A DNA stretch of 61,843 nt from Gammaproteobacteria bacterium (GTDB lineage Bacteria; Pseudomonadota; Gammaproteobacteria; SZUA-229), in the NCBI GenBank assembly GCA_016744065.1, contig JADGFA010000022.1, positions 1-61,843 on the forward strand, written 5' to 3'. Every line of letters starts with the position of its first letter. The first letter of the stretch is position 1. This document shows, in pieces, positions 10,024-18,652 of this stretch. The translations under genes were made by a program, and so were the position numbers. A model generated the notes under the pieces. That model ran no database searches and was not told the DNA's origin. It saw nothing but the letters and a program-made list of their open reading frames with translations.

Positions 10024-10719
10024 TTACATCGATTTCTTAACCATCGCTTTCTTAATGTCACCAATTGCCTTAGTTGGATTCAATCCTTTTGGACAGACCT
10101 GAACGCAATTCATTATGGTATGACAGCGAAACAGTTTAAACGGATCATCCAGTGCCTGCAATCTTTCTTCTGTAGCCTGATCACGTGAATCACCAATAAA
10201 ACGTGCTGCCTGCAACAAAGCCGCCGGGCCTAAGAACTTATCCGGATTCCACCAGAAAGATGGACACGATGTAGTGCAACAGCCACACAAAATACATTCA
10301 TATAAACCATCAAGCTTATCCCTTTCTTCTGGCGTCTGCTTTAACTCAACTTCAGGCAAAGGATCTTTCACATCAAGAAATGGTTTTACATCCCGGTATT
10401 GTTTATAAAACTGATCCATATCAACAATTAAATCACGAATAACCGGAAGCCGTGGCATAGGGCGTAGCTCAACCGGCTCTTTCAAACCTGTAACAGGGGT
10501 TATACAGGCCAGGCCATTCGTTCCATTTATATTCATTCCATCAGAGCCACAGACACCCTCTCTACATGAGCGACGAAAACCTAAACTTGAGTCCTGTTCT
10601 TTTAATAACAACAACACATCCAGCAACATCATATCCGATGAAACATTATCCAGTTGATAATCTTGCATATAGGGTTTTTTATCCGTTTCCGGATTATATC
10701 TGTAAATGCGAAGTCGCAT
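10024..10719 (-). CDS. sdhB: Succinate dehydrogenase iron-sulfur subunit
   Basis: Carries electrons from the flavin of SdhA to quinone through three Fe-S clusters, on the cytoplasmic face of complex II. The [2Fe-2S] ligands lie in SCREGVCGSDGMN. The [4Fe-4S] and [3Fe-4S] ligands lie in CILCGCCTTSCPSFWW and CHTIMNCVQVCPKGLNP. The length of 231 aa is close to the E. coli protein. It is separated from sdhA by 137 nt of repeat-like sequence, an unusually wide gap inside an sdh operon. Confidence 0.98.
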   Translation of the reverse strand: MRLRIYRYNPETDKKPYMQDYQLDNVSSDMMLLDVLLLLKEQDSSLGFRRSCREGVCGSDGMNINGTNGLACITPVTGLKEPVELRPMPRLPVIRDLIVDMDQFYKQYRDVKPFLDVKDPLPEVELKQTPEERDKLDGLYECILCGCCTTSCPSFWWNPDKFLGPAALLQAARFIGDSRDQATEERLQALDDPFKLFRCHTIMNCVQVCPKGLNPTKAIGDIKKAMVKKSM

Positions 10720-10739
10720 ATATCTACCTTTTATTTAAT

Positions 10740-10855
10740 GATTTACCACAGAAAAATAAAAACCACTGAAAGAAAAAAATTCTAATTTATTACATCTGCT
10801 GTGCATAAATCTTTATTTTTTCTCAGTGCTCTCCATGTCTCTATGGTTCACATCT
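10740..10855. repeat. Repeat-like intergenic element between sdhA and sdhB
   Basis: The gap contains, on the minus strand, a sequence of the type 'accatagagacatggagag...ctgagaaaaa', and on the plus strand near the other end 'accacagaaaaataaaaacc'. The two ends look like diverged inverted copies. Such 'accacagagacacagag'-type strings are, as far as I recall, common in dispersed intergenic repeats of proteobacteria. No other copy was recognised in this window, so repeat status is inference. Confidence 0.35.
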
Positions 10856-10856
10856 T

Positions 10857-12635
10857 TTAATAAACTCTCGGTTTAGGCGGAAAACTCACCACCGACATAG
10901 GTTTAGTTCTAACTGGCTTATAATCCAGTTTACGATCTTCACTACTATAAAGCGTATGTTTCATCCAGCTTTTGTCGTCACGTTCTGCATAATCAATACG
11001 AGAATGCGCTCCTCGACTTTCTGTACGTGCAGCGGCTGAATATACCGTAGCCAGTGCAACATCCATTAAATTTTCTAACTCCAAAGCCTCAATTCTTGCC
11101 GTATTAAATAATTCTGACTGATCAGTAATACTTGCATTTTTTAATCGTTGCGCTAATTTCGAAACCTCTTCCATACCATTATCCAGAACATCCTGCGTTC
11201 TAAACACACCACAGTTATCTTCCATCACTTTTTGTAAGTCACGCCGAATATCATCTACTGATTCACCATTACTGTTACTGGTATCATCCCATCGATGTAA
11301 TCGGTCATATGCCTTCTGAATTGTATTTTCATCAAGCGCTTTATGAAAACGATTTTCTTTCAGATACTGAATAATATGATTCGCCGCTGAACGCCCAAAC
11401 ACAAGTATATCCAGCAATGAATTTCCCCCCAAACGATTTGCGCCGTGCACCGAAACACAAGCACACTCCCCTGCTGCATATAAACCTGTTACGGGTTCTT
11501 CCGGAGTATCCTTAACTGGCACAACAACCTGCCCCTGACGATTTGTAGGTATTCCCCCCATGGTATAGTGCGCTGTCGGATAAACGGGAATCGGTTTATC
11601 CGCAGGATCAATACCCAGAAAAGTAATACAGGTTTGCCTGATACCTGGCAGTCTTGATTGCAGAACATCTTCAGGTAAATGATCAAGTTTTAGCATCACA
11701 TGGTCTTTATCTGGCCCACAGCCCCTGCCTTCTTTAACTTCAGTATATATTGAGCGACTCACAACATCACGAGAAGCCAGATCTTTGGCGGTAGGCGCAT
11801 AACGCTCCATAAACCGCTCACCCTGCGCATTAACCAGATAGCCCCCTTCACCTCTGGCACCTTCAGTTATTAACATGCCACGACCGGCAATACCTGTTGG
11901 GTGAAACTGGAAGAACTCCATATCCTGTAAAGGCACACCTGCACGTAACGCCATTCCCATACCGTCACCGGTATTAATTAATGCATTAGTCGTTGTTCTA
12001 AACAACTGCCCGGCACCACCTGTTGCAATTAAAGTTGTTTTCGCTTCAATAATAATTTCTTCACCACTGTGAATATCAAAAACATAAGCACCTAACACAT
12101 TACCCTGCTCATCTTTTAGTAAATCGACAGCGAAGTACTCATCAAAAAAATGTGTTTTAGCACGAATATTCTGTTGATATAAACTATGCAAAATAGCATG
12201 TCCTGTTCGATCCGCCGCAGCACACGTTCTGGCAGCCTGTTCACCACCAAAGTTTTGCGACTGACCACCAAAGGGGCGCTGGTATATTTTGCCATTATCT
12301 AATCGCGAAAAAGGCACCCCAAAATGCTCCATTTCATAAACGGCCTTAGGTGCGGCACGACACATATACTCAATCGCATCCTGATCCCCCAGATAGTCAC
12401 TGCCTTTAACCGTATCAAACATATGCCAGTGCCAGTTATCAGGTAATACATTTGCCAGTGCGGCATTCATACCACCCTGGGCAGCGACTGTATGTGAACG
12501 GGTTGGAAACACTTTAGAAACAACCGCAACAGATGCATCTGCCTCAGCTAACTGTAATGCCGCTCTTAACCCACCACCACCAGCGCCAATAATAAGCGCA
12601 TCGAATCGTCTTCTTGGTATGTCTTCAATATTCAT
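10857..12635 (-). CDS. sdhA: Succinate dehydrogenase flavoprotein subunit
   Basis: Catalytic subunit of complex II; oxidises succinate to fumarate using covalently bound FAD. It shows the FAD-binding [15 protein letters not shown] (residues about 17-31). The flavinylation histidine is in [14 protein letters not shown]. Substrate-site segments are [21 protein letters not shown] and [15 protein letters not shown]. The C-terminal domain ends with the typical [15 protein letters not shown]. The 592-aa length is normal. Its start overlaps the sdhD stop by 4 nt, indicating coupling. Confidence 0.98.
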   Translation of the reverse strand: MNIEDIPRRRFDALIIGAGGGGLRAALQLAEADASVAVVSKVFPTRSHTVAAQGGMNAALANVLPDNWHWHMFDTVKGSDYLGDQDAIEYMCRAAPKAVYEMEHFGVPFSRLDNGKIYQRPFGGQSQNFGGEQAARTCAAADRTGHAILHSLYQQNIRAKTHFFDEYFAVDLLKDEQGNVLGAYVFDIHSGEEIIIEAKTTLIATGGAGQLFRTTTNALINTGDGMGMALRAGVPLQDMEFFQFHPTGIAGRGMLITEGARGEGGYLVNAQGERFMERYAPTAKDLASRDVVSRSIYTEVKEGRGCGPDKDHVMLKLDHLPEDVLQSRLPGIRQTCITFLGIDPADKPIPVYPTAHYTMGGIPTNRQGQVVVPVKDTPEEPVTGLYAAGECACVSVHGANRLGGNSLLDILVFGRSAANHIIQYLKENRFHKALDENTIQKAYDRLHRWDDTSNSNGESVDDIRRDLQKVMEDNCGVFRTQDVLDNGMEEVSKLAQRLKNASITDQSELFNTARIEALELENLMDVALATVYSAAARTESRGAHSRIDYAERDDKSWMKHTLYSSEDRKLDYKPVRTKPMSVVSFPPKPRVY

Positions 12636-12976
12636 TTAATAAAAACCATAAAGAGTGCTTTAAATCCCCATAACCCACTACCTGTTAACGTACTTCCAAC
12701 CAGCGTTAACATCAGCAGGCGACCGACTACATTCGGAATATAATCTAATACAATATCTCTAATACCAATCCAGGCATGCCAGAGCACTGCAATCAAAAAT
12801 AAACCAATAAAAATATTGTTATATGGAATAGCAACCCATGCTGCCCAGTCATTAGAATTAAATGGGCTGCTTATTAGCGCCAGGAGAAATATATAAATAA
12901 TAAATACAGCAATAAATACGGCACTAATTCTTTGAATAATCCAGGGCCTTAAACCCTGCAACCCGGGTGAGCTCAT
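12632..12976 (-). CDS. sdhD: Succinate dehydrogenase membrane anchor subunit
   Basis: Small membrane anchor with three predicted helices that helps hold haem b and the quinone site of complex II. It begins [20 protein letters not shown], whose RxSA-type segment is conserved near the quinone site. The second helix has [16 protein letters not shown], with the likely haem or quinone His. I chose the ATG that overlaps the sdhC stop as ATGA. The open frame runs 23 codons further upstream into sdhC, but the extension lacks family similarity. Short subunits like this diverge fast, so position in the operon carries part of the call. Confidence 0.9.
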   Translation of the reverse strand: MSSPGLQGLRPWIIQRISAVFIAVFIIYIFLLALISSPFNSNDWAAWVAIPYNNIFIGLFLIAVLWHAWIGIRDIVLDYIPNVVGRLLMLTLVGSTLTGSGLWGFKALFMVFIK

Positions 12977-13356
12977 AAGAAAATCCCCCAGGCTAGCAAT
13001 ACAAAAACAATCACGTCTATAATAAATACTAACCAGGCGAAACATGTAGCCTGTTGTTTCTCTAAACCAATATCAAAATCGGTTAACAAAAATCGAATAC
13101 CCGCTATAAAGTGATGAATAATTGACCAGAGCAACAGTAGAGAAATCAGTTGCAATAATGGCATATTGAGTATATCGACAGCCCGGCTAAAGCCAGTACT
13201 CCCCTGCAAAGAGATGTCCAGTAAATAAACAGAAAATGGAATTGCAAGAAACAACAATAAACCGCTAATGCGATGAAATATAGAAACAAATCCCGTAACT
13301 GGTAGCCTGATAATTACCAGATTGAGAAAGAAGGGTCGGTTATCAGATACCGCCAT
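12973..13356 (-). CDS. sdhC: Succinate dehydrogenase cytochrome b556 subunit
   Basis: Membrane anchor carrying the haem b ligand. It starts MAVSDNRPFFLNLVIIRLP. The conserved SIFHRISGLLLFL (His-Arg-x-Ser of the quinone site) starts helix 1, and IIHHFIAGIRFLLTDF supplies the haem His in helix 2. Three hydrophobic helices fill the 127 residues. It is the first gene of the sdh operon and is divergent from ygfZ. The operon promoter should lie in the 156-nt gap to the right. Confidence 0.95.
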   Translation of the reverse strand: MAVSDNRPFFLNLVIIRLPVTGFVSIFHRISGLLLFLAIPFSVYLLDISLQGSTGFSRAVDILNMPLLQLISLLLLWSIIHHFIAGIRFLLTDFDIGLEKQQATCFAWLVFIIDVIVFVLLAWGIFL

Positions 13357-13512
13357 TTTTCATTTTCCCTTTAAATTAAATTGTCTATTCTTATTCTGCA
13401 TGTATGAGTGTAGTGGAAAATTTTAAATAATCCATACTAACTGTATGCTGACACTGCGCAATAAAATGTTTATTATTCCACATATCAGAGAATAAAACAG
13501 GGCACCAAACAC

Positions 13513-14553
13513 ATGAAACCAGCATGGTTAGACTTCTTAAAAAACGCAGGCGCAGAAATTGAGCACAACAAGGTACAGAGTTTTGGTAACCTGGAGCGTG
13601 AACGCCGCATAGTTCATACGGGGCTGGTAATATGTGATTTAAGCCATCATGGGCTTATTTCTGTAGATGGTGAAGATGCGGCCGATTTTTTACAGGGCCA
13701 GCTTACCAACGACGTACGAGATGTTAGCCTTCAACACAGCCAGTTAAGCGCTTACTGCACTCACAAAGGTCGTATGCTGGCTAACTTCAGGTTACTTAAA
13801 CGTAACGAGAGTTACTACCTTAGCCTGCCCCAGTCACTCCTTGAATCAACATTAAAACGCATTAGCATGTTTATTCTAATGGCTAAAGTTAGCATAAAAG
13901 ATAGCAGTGATGCATTTGTTAAAATGGGTCTGTCAGGTCCTGAAGCAGATAAACAACTGGCGGAACTCATCTCAGACTTGCCCGTAGAAACAGATGATGT
14001 AACCCAGGTTAATGGTTATACCATAATAAAATGCCCGGGAACCCTGCCTCGGTATGAAATCATCGGTGAACTTGAGGATATGAAAACCCTGTGGGGGCAA
14101 CTGGATGTTAATGCCGCCCCAGCCGGAGCGGATGCCTGGGAAACACTTGATATTATGGCAGGCATACCTACTATTACCAATGAAACCTCTGAGGCCTTCG
14201 TACCTCAAATGACGAATATGCATGTCATTAATGGCGTTAATTTCCAGAAAGGCTGTTACACAGGCCAGGAAGTTGTGGCACGTATGCAGTATCTGGGCAA
14301 ATTAAAACGCCACATGTTCAAAATACAGATTAACACCAGTGACGCCGTAACTGCCGGAGATAAATTATTCAGCAAAGACTCAAAATCAGGTCAGGGCACG
14401 GGCCAGATCGTGAATGCACAAACAGACCCCGATGGTGGTTACATTGCACTTGCTGTTATTAATATAGCCGATGCAGAAGCAGGCAAACTTCAGTTACATG
14501 ATGAAACTGGACCAATGGTTACCGTACAGTCCTTGCCTTATTCTGTTGAATAA
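13513..14553 (+). CDS. ygfZ: YgfZ / GcvT-like folate-binding Fe-S cluster protein
   Basis: Tetrahydrofolate-dependent protein that supports the assembly or repair of certain Fe-S enzymes. It belongs to the aminomethyltransferase-like fold. The diagnostic motif KGCYTGQE (residues about 249-256), with its essential cysteine, is intact and followed by VVARMQYLGKLKR. The N-terminal part contains DFLQGQLTNDV, typical of the family. The length of 346 aa is normal. It is divergent from the sdh operon, a fitting neighbour because SdhB needs Fe-S clusters. Confidence 0.95.
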   Translation: MKPAWLDFLKNAGAEIEHNKVQSFGNLERERRIVHTGLVICDLSHHGLISVDGEDAADFLQGQLTNDVRDVSLQHSQLSAYCTHKGRMLANFRLLKRNESYYLSLPQSLLESTLKRISMFILMAKVSIKDSSDAFVKMGLSGPEADKQLAELISDLPVETDDVTQVNGYTIIKCPGTLPRYEIIGELEDMKTLWGQLDVNAAPAGADAWETLDIMAGIPTITNETSEAFVPQMTNMHVINGVNFQKGCYTGQEVVARMQYLGKLKRHMFKIQINTSDAVTAGDKLFSKDSKSGQGTGQIVNAQTDPDGGYIALAVINIADAEAGKLQLHDETGPMVTVQSLPYSVE

Positions 14554-14594
14554 AAACACCTGCCTCTCTGAGATAAATGAGAACAGAAAAACAA

Positions 14595-14637
14595 AATATA
14601 AAACAGAACCTGTAAAGTACGGGCTCTGTTTTATATT
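14595..14637 (+). terminator. Hairpin between ygfZ and the HDOD genes
   Basis: Arms 14595-14610 and 14622-14637 pair over 15 of 16 positions around an 11-nt loop, about 40 nt after the ygfZ stop. A- and T-rich sequence flanks the stem on both sides. It probably ends the ygfZ transcript and separates it from the HDOD cluster. Confidence 0.65.
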
Positions 14638-14702
14638 CCTGGAAAAGATATTATTTTTTGATTAATGACTAATGAGTTTTTGTTAACTACACTCCTGTTA
14701 AT

Positions 14703-15539
14703 ATGAACGAACAAAGCCAACAAGTCCTTCAACAGCTATTTAAAGCCATTGAAACAGATCAGATTAAACTGCCAACATTACCGGAAGTCGCATTAAAAAT
14801 TCGCGAGGCCGTAGAAAAAGATAACCAGTCGGCAACAGATATAGCCATATTACTCTCACAGGACACGTCTTTGTCTGCACGCCTGTTACAATTGGCAAAC
14901 AGTCCCCTATATCGAGCCCGTACTGAAATCGACAATTTACAAATGGCCGTTACCCGTTTAGGCGTACGTATTGTAAAAGACTTGATTATTATGTTAGCGA
15001 TAAAACAGGCTTTTAAAGCGCATGATAAAAAAATTGAAAAGCAGTTTAAAAAAATATGGCAAACCAGTGTTGATGTAGCAGCCGTTTGCCGAGTATTAGC
15101 CAAAGCGCAAAATGCACTAGACGTGGAACAAGCTATGCTCGCTGGACTTATTCATAATATAGGCTGCTTACCCATAATTGAGCTGGCAGATAAACAGCCT
15201 TCATTGTTTGGCAGTGAGCAGAATTTTAAAAAAATAACTGAAGATATTCAGGCTAAACTCGGGGAAAAAATACTTGCTTTCTGGAATTTCCCACAGTCAT
15301 TAATTGATGTTGCAGGCAACTGGAATGAATTTAACCGATCACATAATGCAGATGCCGATTATATAGACTTAGTACAGGCTGCTATCTTACATACCCAACA
15401 TGCACCTACAAACATCCCTGACGACTGGTCGAGTATACCGGCCATTAATAAATTAGGATTAGATCCCTCAATACGTTGTCTTGATAAGTCAATTCAAATT
15501 GAGCTTGAACAAACCCGCAATAGTTTAATGCAAGTCTAA
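14703..15539 (+). CDS. HDOD-domain regulatory protein 1 of 3
   Basis: Stand-alone HDOD-domain protein of 278 aa. HDOD proteins are signal-transduction modules related to HD phosphohydrolases but usually lacking the catalytic HD residues. Key segments are LPTLPEVALKIREAVE (residues about 23-38), LSQDTSLSARLLQLANSPLY, and the helix MAVTRLGVRIVKDLI. The motif LAGLIHNIGCLPI near residue 147 is where the HD-like His sits. There is no receiver, GGDEF or EAL domain. It heads three tandem paralogues in one transcription unit, so duplication in place is clear. The partner and signal are unknown. Confidence 0.85.
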   Translation: MNEQSQQVLQQLFKAIETDQIKLPTLPEVALKIREAVEKDNQSATDIAILLSQDTSLSARLLQLANSPLYRARTEIDNLQMAVTRLGVRIVKDLIIMLAIKQAFKAHDKKIEKQFKKIWQTSVDVAAVCRVLAKAQNALDVEQAMLAGLIHNIGCLPIIELADKQPSLFGSEQNFKKITEDIQAKLGEKILAFWNFPQSLIDVAGNWNEFNRSHNADADYIDLVQAAILHTQHAPTNIPDDWSSIPAINKLGLDPSIRCLDKSIQIELEQTRNSLMQV

Positions 15540-15554
15540 TTAGAGGGTTAACAA

Positions 15555-16400
15555 ATGGTATCAATGCAGGAAAAAACAGACATTTTTTTAACTGAAGTAA
15601 AGGATGCGGTGGCTACCGAGAAATTACTTTTACCCTCATTACCTGATGTAGCGCTTAAAATTAAAGCTGAATGTGAAAAAGAGGAATCATCTGCCAAAAA
15701 AATTGCAGAGGTTATCGGCCAGGACCCGGCCCTGACAGTACGCTTACTGCAAATTGCAAATAGCTCACTCTATCGCACCAGAGTGAGTACAGATAACATA
15801 CAAATGGCTATAACCAAACTGGGGCTAAAGCTGGTCAGGGATTTGATTATTAGCCTGTCGATGAAACAATTATATAATGCCGAAAATAATGTGATTGCGG
15901 AACGCTTTAATGAACTCTGGTTAGCCAGTACAAAGACCGCAGCTATAGCGCATTTACTAGCGTCAAAACATGAACACCTTGATGCAGAAAAGGCCATGTT
16001 AGCGGGCCTTACTCATAATATCGGAGCACTTCCTATCATTCTAATGGCTGAAGATGATGATGACCTGTTCGACCAGCCCGATGCACTATTTAAAGTCGTA
16101 CAAAAAATGCAGGGAGACGTTGGTGCCTTTATATTTCAAAACTGGCACTTCCCCTCATATATGATTGATGTTGTTAATGAATGTTATCAGTTTCGCCGCA
16201 ATCATGATGGCCCTGCTGATTATGTCGATGTCATTCAGGTTGCCCTCATTCAGGGAAGTATTTATACCGGCCTGGACTGCCCGGAAGACTGGTCTACCGT
16301 ATCTGCATTTTCACGACTCGACATTGATGCCAATTCACATGTACTGGATATTGAAGAAAATAAACTTATTTTTGATGAAACCACTACACTATTTAAATAG
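15555..16400 (+). CDS. HDOD-domain regulatory protein 2 of 3
   Basis: Second tandem HDOD protein (281 aa), 15 nt after the first. It shows the same layout: LPSLPDVALKIKAECE, then IGQDPALTVRLLQIANSSLY, MAITKLGLKLVRDLI and LAGLTHNIGALPI. It is more diverged than copies 1 and 3 in the first half. It shares with copy 3 the acidic segment MAEDDDDLF, which copy 1 lacks. A good ribosome site (AGAGGG) lies 9 nt before the chosen ATG; a second ATG three codons in is an alternative. It may form mixed oligomers with its neighbours, but that is speculation. Confidence 0.85.
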   Translation: MVSMQEKTDIFLTEVKDAVATEKLLLPSLPDVALKIKAECEKEESSAKKIAEVIGQDPALTVRLLQIANSSLYRTRVSTDNIQMAITKLGLKLVRDLIISLSMKQLYNAENNVIAERFNELWLASTKTAAIAHLLASKHEHLDAEKAMLAGLTHNIGALPIILMAEDDDDLFDQPDALFKVVQKMQGDVGAFIFQNWHFPSYMIDVVNECYQFRRNHDGPADYVDVIQVALIQGSIYTGLDCPEDWSTVSAFSRLDIDANSHVLDIEENKLIFDETTTLFK

Positions 16401-16447
16401 CCTATACTCTACTTTATAATTTTAATTTTAATTTATATGGGAAAACC

Positions 16448-17278
16448 ATGTCCGATAAAGCCGATCAATTCTATAGTGAACTTAAAACTGCCGTTGAGTC
16501 AGATCAATTAGTTTTACCAACACTACCTGAAGTTGCATTAAAAATTCGTGATGCCGTTGAAGGAGAAAATACATCTGCTCAACAAATAGCCGAAACATTA
16601 ACTCAGGATGCATCTTTATCTGCTCGTTTAATTCAGGTCTCTAACAGCCCACTTTATAGAAGCCGCACCCCAATTGAAGACTTACAGATGGCCGTTACAA
16701 GACTGGGCATTCGAATGGTAAGGGACCTGGTTATCAGCCTTGCAATGAAACAGATTTACCAGGCAACATCTGATGTACTGGATGAGCACTTTCGTAAAAG
16801 CTGGAATACCGCCGTCGAAGTGGCTGCAATCTGTCGCATGCTTGCCACAACCGTACCCGGCATTAACCCGGAACAGGCTTTACTTGCCGGGCTGATTCAT
16901 AATATTGGCTCACTTCCCATTCTGGTTATGGCTGAAGATGATGACGACTTATTTAACAATAGTGAGGCTTTAGGCAATATTATTGAAGAACTGACATCAC
17001 CAGTTGGTGAACTTATACTAAAAACCTGGAATTTTGGTGAAACGATGACTAATGTTGTCAAGCATGCACATAATTTCAGTTATGACCATGAAGGCAATGC
17101 CGATCTGGTCGATCTGGTTCAGATAGCCTTACTACAGGGTGGCCATGAGCCTCAGGAAGTCGACTGGTCAAATGTACCGGCTTTTGCAAAACTGGGTATG
17201 GATACAGATGTTAATATTGTTGAAATAGAAGAAAATCAGGAAATCATAGAAAGTACCAAGCAGTCCCTCATGGTATAA
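16448..17278 (+). CDS. HDOD-domain regulatory protein 3 of 3
   Basis: Third tandem HDOD protein (276 aa). It is nearest to copy 1 in the signature LPTLPEVALKIRDAVE and MAVTRLGIRMVRDLV, and shares VMAEDDDDLF with copy 2. Conservation of LTQDASLSARLIQVSNSPLY and LAGLIHNIGSLPI indicates the fold is kept. A ribosome site (GGGA) precedes the ATG. Keeping three intact copies argues for distinct roles rather than recent redundancy. In other bacteria HDOD proteins act in chemotaxis, twitching, biofilm or cell-cycle control; none of these is indicated here. Confidence 0.85.
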   Translation: MSDKADQFYSELKTAVESDQLVLPTLPEVALKIRDAVEGENTSAQQIAETLTQDASLSARLIQVSNSPLYRSRTPIEDLQMAVTRLGIRMVRDLVISLAMKQIYQATSDVLDEHFRKSWNTAVEVAAICRMLATTVPGINPEQALLAGLIHNIGSLPILVMAEDDDDLFNNSEALGNIIEELTSPVGELILKTWNFGETMTNVVKHAHNFSYDHEGNADLVDLVQIALLQGGHEPQEVDWSNVPAFAKLGMDTDVNIVEIEENQEIIESTKQSLMV

Positions 17279-17315
17279 CATACAAAATACTGTCAATCCG
17301 CTATTTATATCCAAT

Positions 17316-17338
17316 CAGATCTCAGTTAAAGAGATCTG
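17316..17338 (+). terminator. 8-bp hairpin after the third HDOD gene
   Basis: CAGATCTC at 17316-17323 pairs perfectly with GAGATCTG at 17331-17338 around a 7-nt loop, 38 nt past the stop. There is no clear U-tract, so this is only a candidate end of the HDOD transcript. Confidence 0.4.
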
Positions 17339-17398
17339 CCCTCCACAAATATATTCACTTGTGTTATTTTTACGCCTGAATAAACAAGGGACACAAAT

Positions 17399-18214
17399 AT
17401 GAAAAAACTGATACTCCTCTCCTCATTTCTGATTACGACCATTATTAGCAATACAATTAATGCAGCTGTATTAATTCAGACACGTGACAATCAACACCAG
17501 TTATCAACAATATATATAGAGGGCAATAAAGCCCGCATAGAAATGCCCGGTAATGAAGGCTATGTTGTCATTGATATTGCCAGTAAAACAATGAATGTCG
17601 TCATGCACAAAGAACGCATGATTATGGACATGAGTGATTTTTTGAAAAATAACAACTCGAGTACGGCACCTAAAAAACATGTAGACACCTACACTAAAAC
17701 GATGGGACTTGGCCCCACGATTGCAGGTTATGAAACAGAAGAATACGGCCTGTATGCAAATGATAACTACTGTGGAAGCCTGTATGTTTCTGTAGAAGCT
17801 ATGCGAGATATGGGGGTGAAAAAATTTGCTCAGACATTCGCAAACATGGAAAGAAACATGGAGGAAAAAGTATCCTCAATGACAGGCATGAATACGGGGG
17901 CATTTATAGACCCCTGCGGTGAAGCAGAACGTAAAGCCAGTTTAAAGCTCAGGGATATTGGTTTCCCATTAAAAAGTATTGATGAACATAAAAGACTGGA
18001 TTCAATTGTAACAAAAGTTAATAAGAAAGCCCGGTTACCTGCAAATGCCTTCAGCCTTCCTGCTGACTACAAAGTAACTAACACAGCAAAAATGATGAAC
18101 GATGCAATGCAGAAAATGCAAAAGATGCAGCCTCAGATGCAGGACATGATGAAAAACATGACACCTGAAATGCGTCAGATGATGCAGCAGCAAATGCAGC
18201 AATACTCCAGATAA
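17399..18214 (+). CDS. Secreted DUF4412-like protein with Met/Gln-rich tail
   Basis: A 271-aa exported protein. An N-terminal signal peptide (MKKLILLSSFLITTIISNTINA, cleavage near residue 22) follows a good AAGGGA ribosome site. The body starts with a beta-rich part (QHQLSTIYIEGNKARIEMPG) resembling DUF4412, whose members bind an unknown ligand in the periplasm. Only a few cysteines remain in the mature part. The last 40 residues are a repetitive Met/Gln-rich helix (QKMQKMQPQMQDMM and so on). Such a tail could bind copper or other soft metals, or mediate assembly; neither is shown. I do not know the function. Confidence 0.6.
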   Translation: MKKLILLSSFLITTIISNTINAAVLIQTRDNQHQLSTIYIEGNKARIEMPGNEGYVVIDIASKTMNVVMHKERMIMDMSDFLKNNNSSTAPKKHVDTYTKTMGLGPTIAGYETEEYGLYANDNYCGSLYVSVEAMRDMGVKKFAQTFANMERNMEEKVSSMTGMNTGAFIDPCGEAERKASLKLRDIGFPLKSIDEHKRLDSIVTKVNKKARLPANAFSLPADYKVTNTAKMMNDAMQKMQKMQPQMQDMMKNMTPEMRQMMQQQMQQYSR

Positions 18215-18251
18215 CAGTGTAAATAATTCTGTATAGCTGCCGTATTAAATA

Positions 18252-18302
18252 GTCGCCCCTGAAGATGACCTCATTAAACACCTTGTGTTTTCAGGGAGCG
18301 AC
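18252..18302 (+). promoter_or_regulatory. Inverted repeat sequestering the ribosome site of a 28-codon ORF
   Basis: The left arm at 18252-18263 (gtcgcccctgaa) pairs with the right arm at 18290-18302 (ttcagggagcgac), with a single bulged base and a 26-nt loop. The right arm contains AGGGAG, the ribosome site of the small ORF that starts at 18308. The hairpin would therefore hide that site. It could alternatively be the terminator of the preceding gene, whose stop is 38 nt upstream, but there is no U-tract. Confidence 0.5.
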
Positions 18303-18307
18303 GCACT

Positions 18308-18394
18308 ATGCTAAGAGAAAGTGTAGATTTTTTATTTTCTCCAATTTTTAAGCTACTAGACGAAATGGTTGCAGATTTACTTGCGGAGAAATAA
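18308..18394 (+). CDS. Possible 28-aa small protein
   Basis: An ATG-initiated ORF of 28 codons ending in TAA. It encodes an amphipathic, acidic peptide, MLRESVDFLFSPIFKLLDEM followed by eight more residues, with no similarity I recognise. An AGGGAG ribosome site lies 9 nt upstream and sits inside an inverted repeat. The alternating hydrophobic and charged pattern suggests a short helix that might lie on a membrane. It lies at the edge of the accessory island. Chance occurrence cannot be excluded, so confidence is low; comparison with related genomes would settle it. Confidence 0.3.
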   Translation: MLRESVDFLFSPIFKLLDEMVADLLAEK

Positions 18395-18587
18395 TTGCAC
18401 CTCTTACCTTCTACGTAAAGTATAGCCTCAGGCACTCAGGTCTCAGCAACAAGGTTATTAATTCTAACACCAATCTCTTATATCCTGCTTTCTGTTCCTT
18501 TCCACTATAACTTATTAAGACATAACAACAAAAGATCAAAACCATACAAGTCTTTGTTTTGTTTTTATTATTGCCTTAACATGCCTT

Positions 18588-18650
18588 TTAAGTTCTCATT
18601 TGTTTGGCTTGCTGGTGAATAACATGGTTGAGTGTGATCCCTTTTTTCTG
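18588..18650 (-). pseudogene. Displaced remnant of the LysM gene junction region
   Basis: Immediately past the stop of the small membrane-protein gene, the minus strand encodes QKKGITLNHVIHQQAKQMRT and then a stop. The LysM protein has RKKDTAPNHVMHQQAKQMST at residues 192-211. At DNA level the two share long identical runs, for example 'tgtttggctt' and 'aacatggttg'. There is no start codon or room for a full gene, so this is a fragment. It matches exactly the region where the LysM protein passes from its GC-rich part to its hydrophobic tail. The most likely origin is an older cassette or tandem copy that was displaced and eroded. Confidence 0.65.
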
Positions 18651-18652
18651 GA

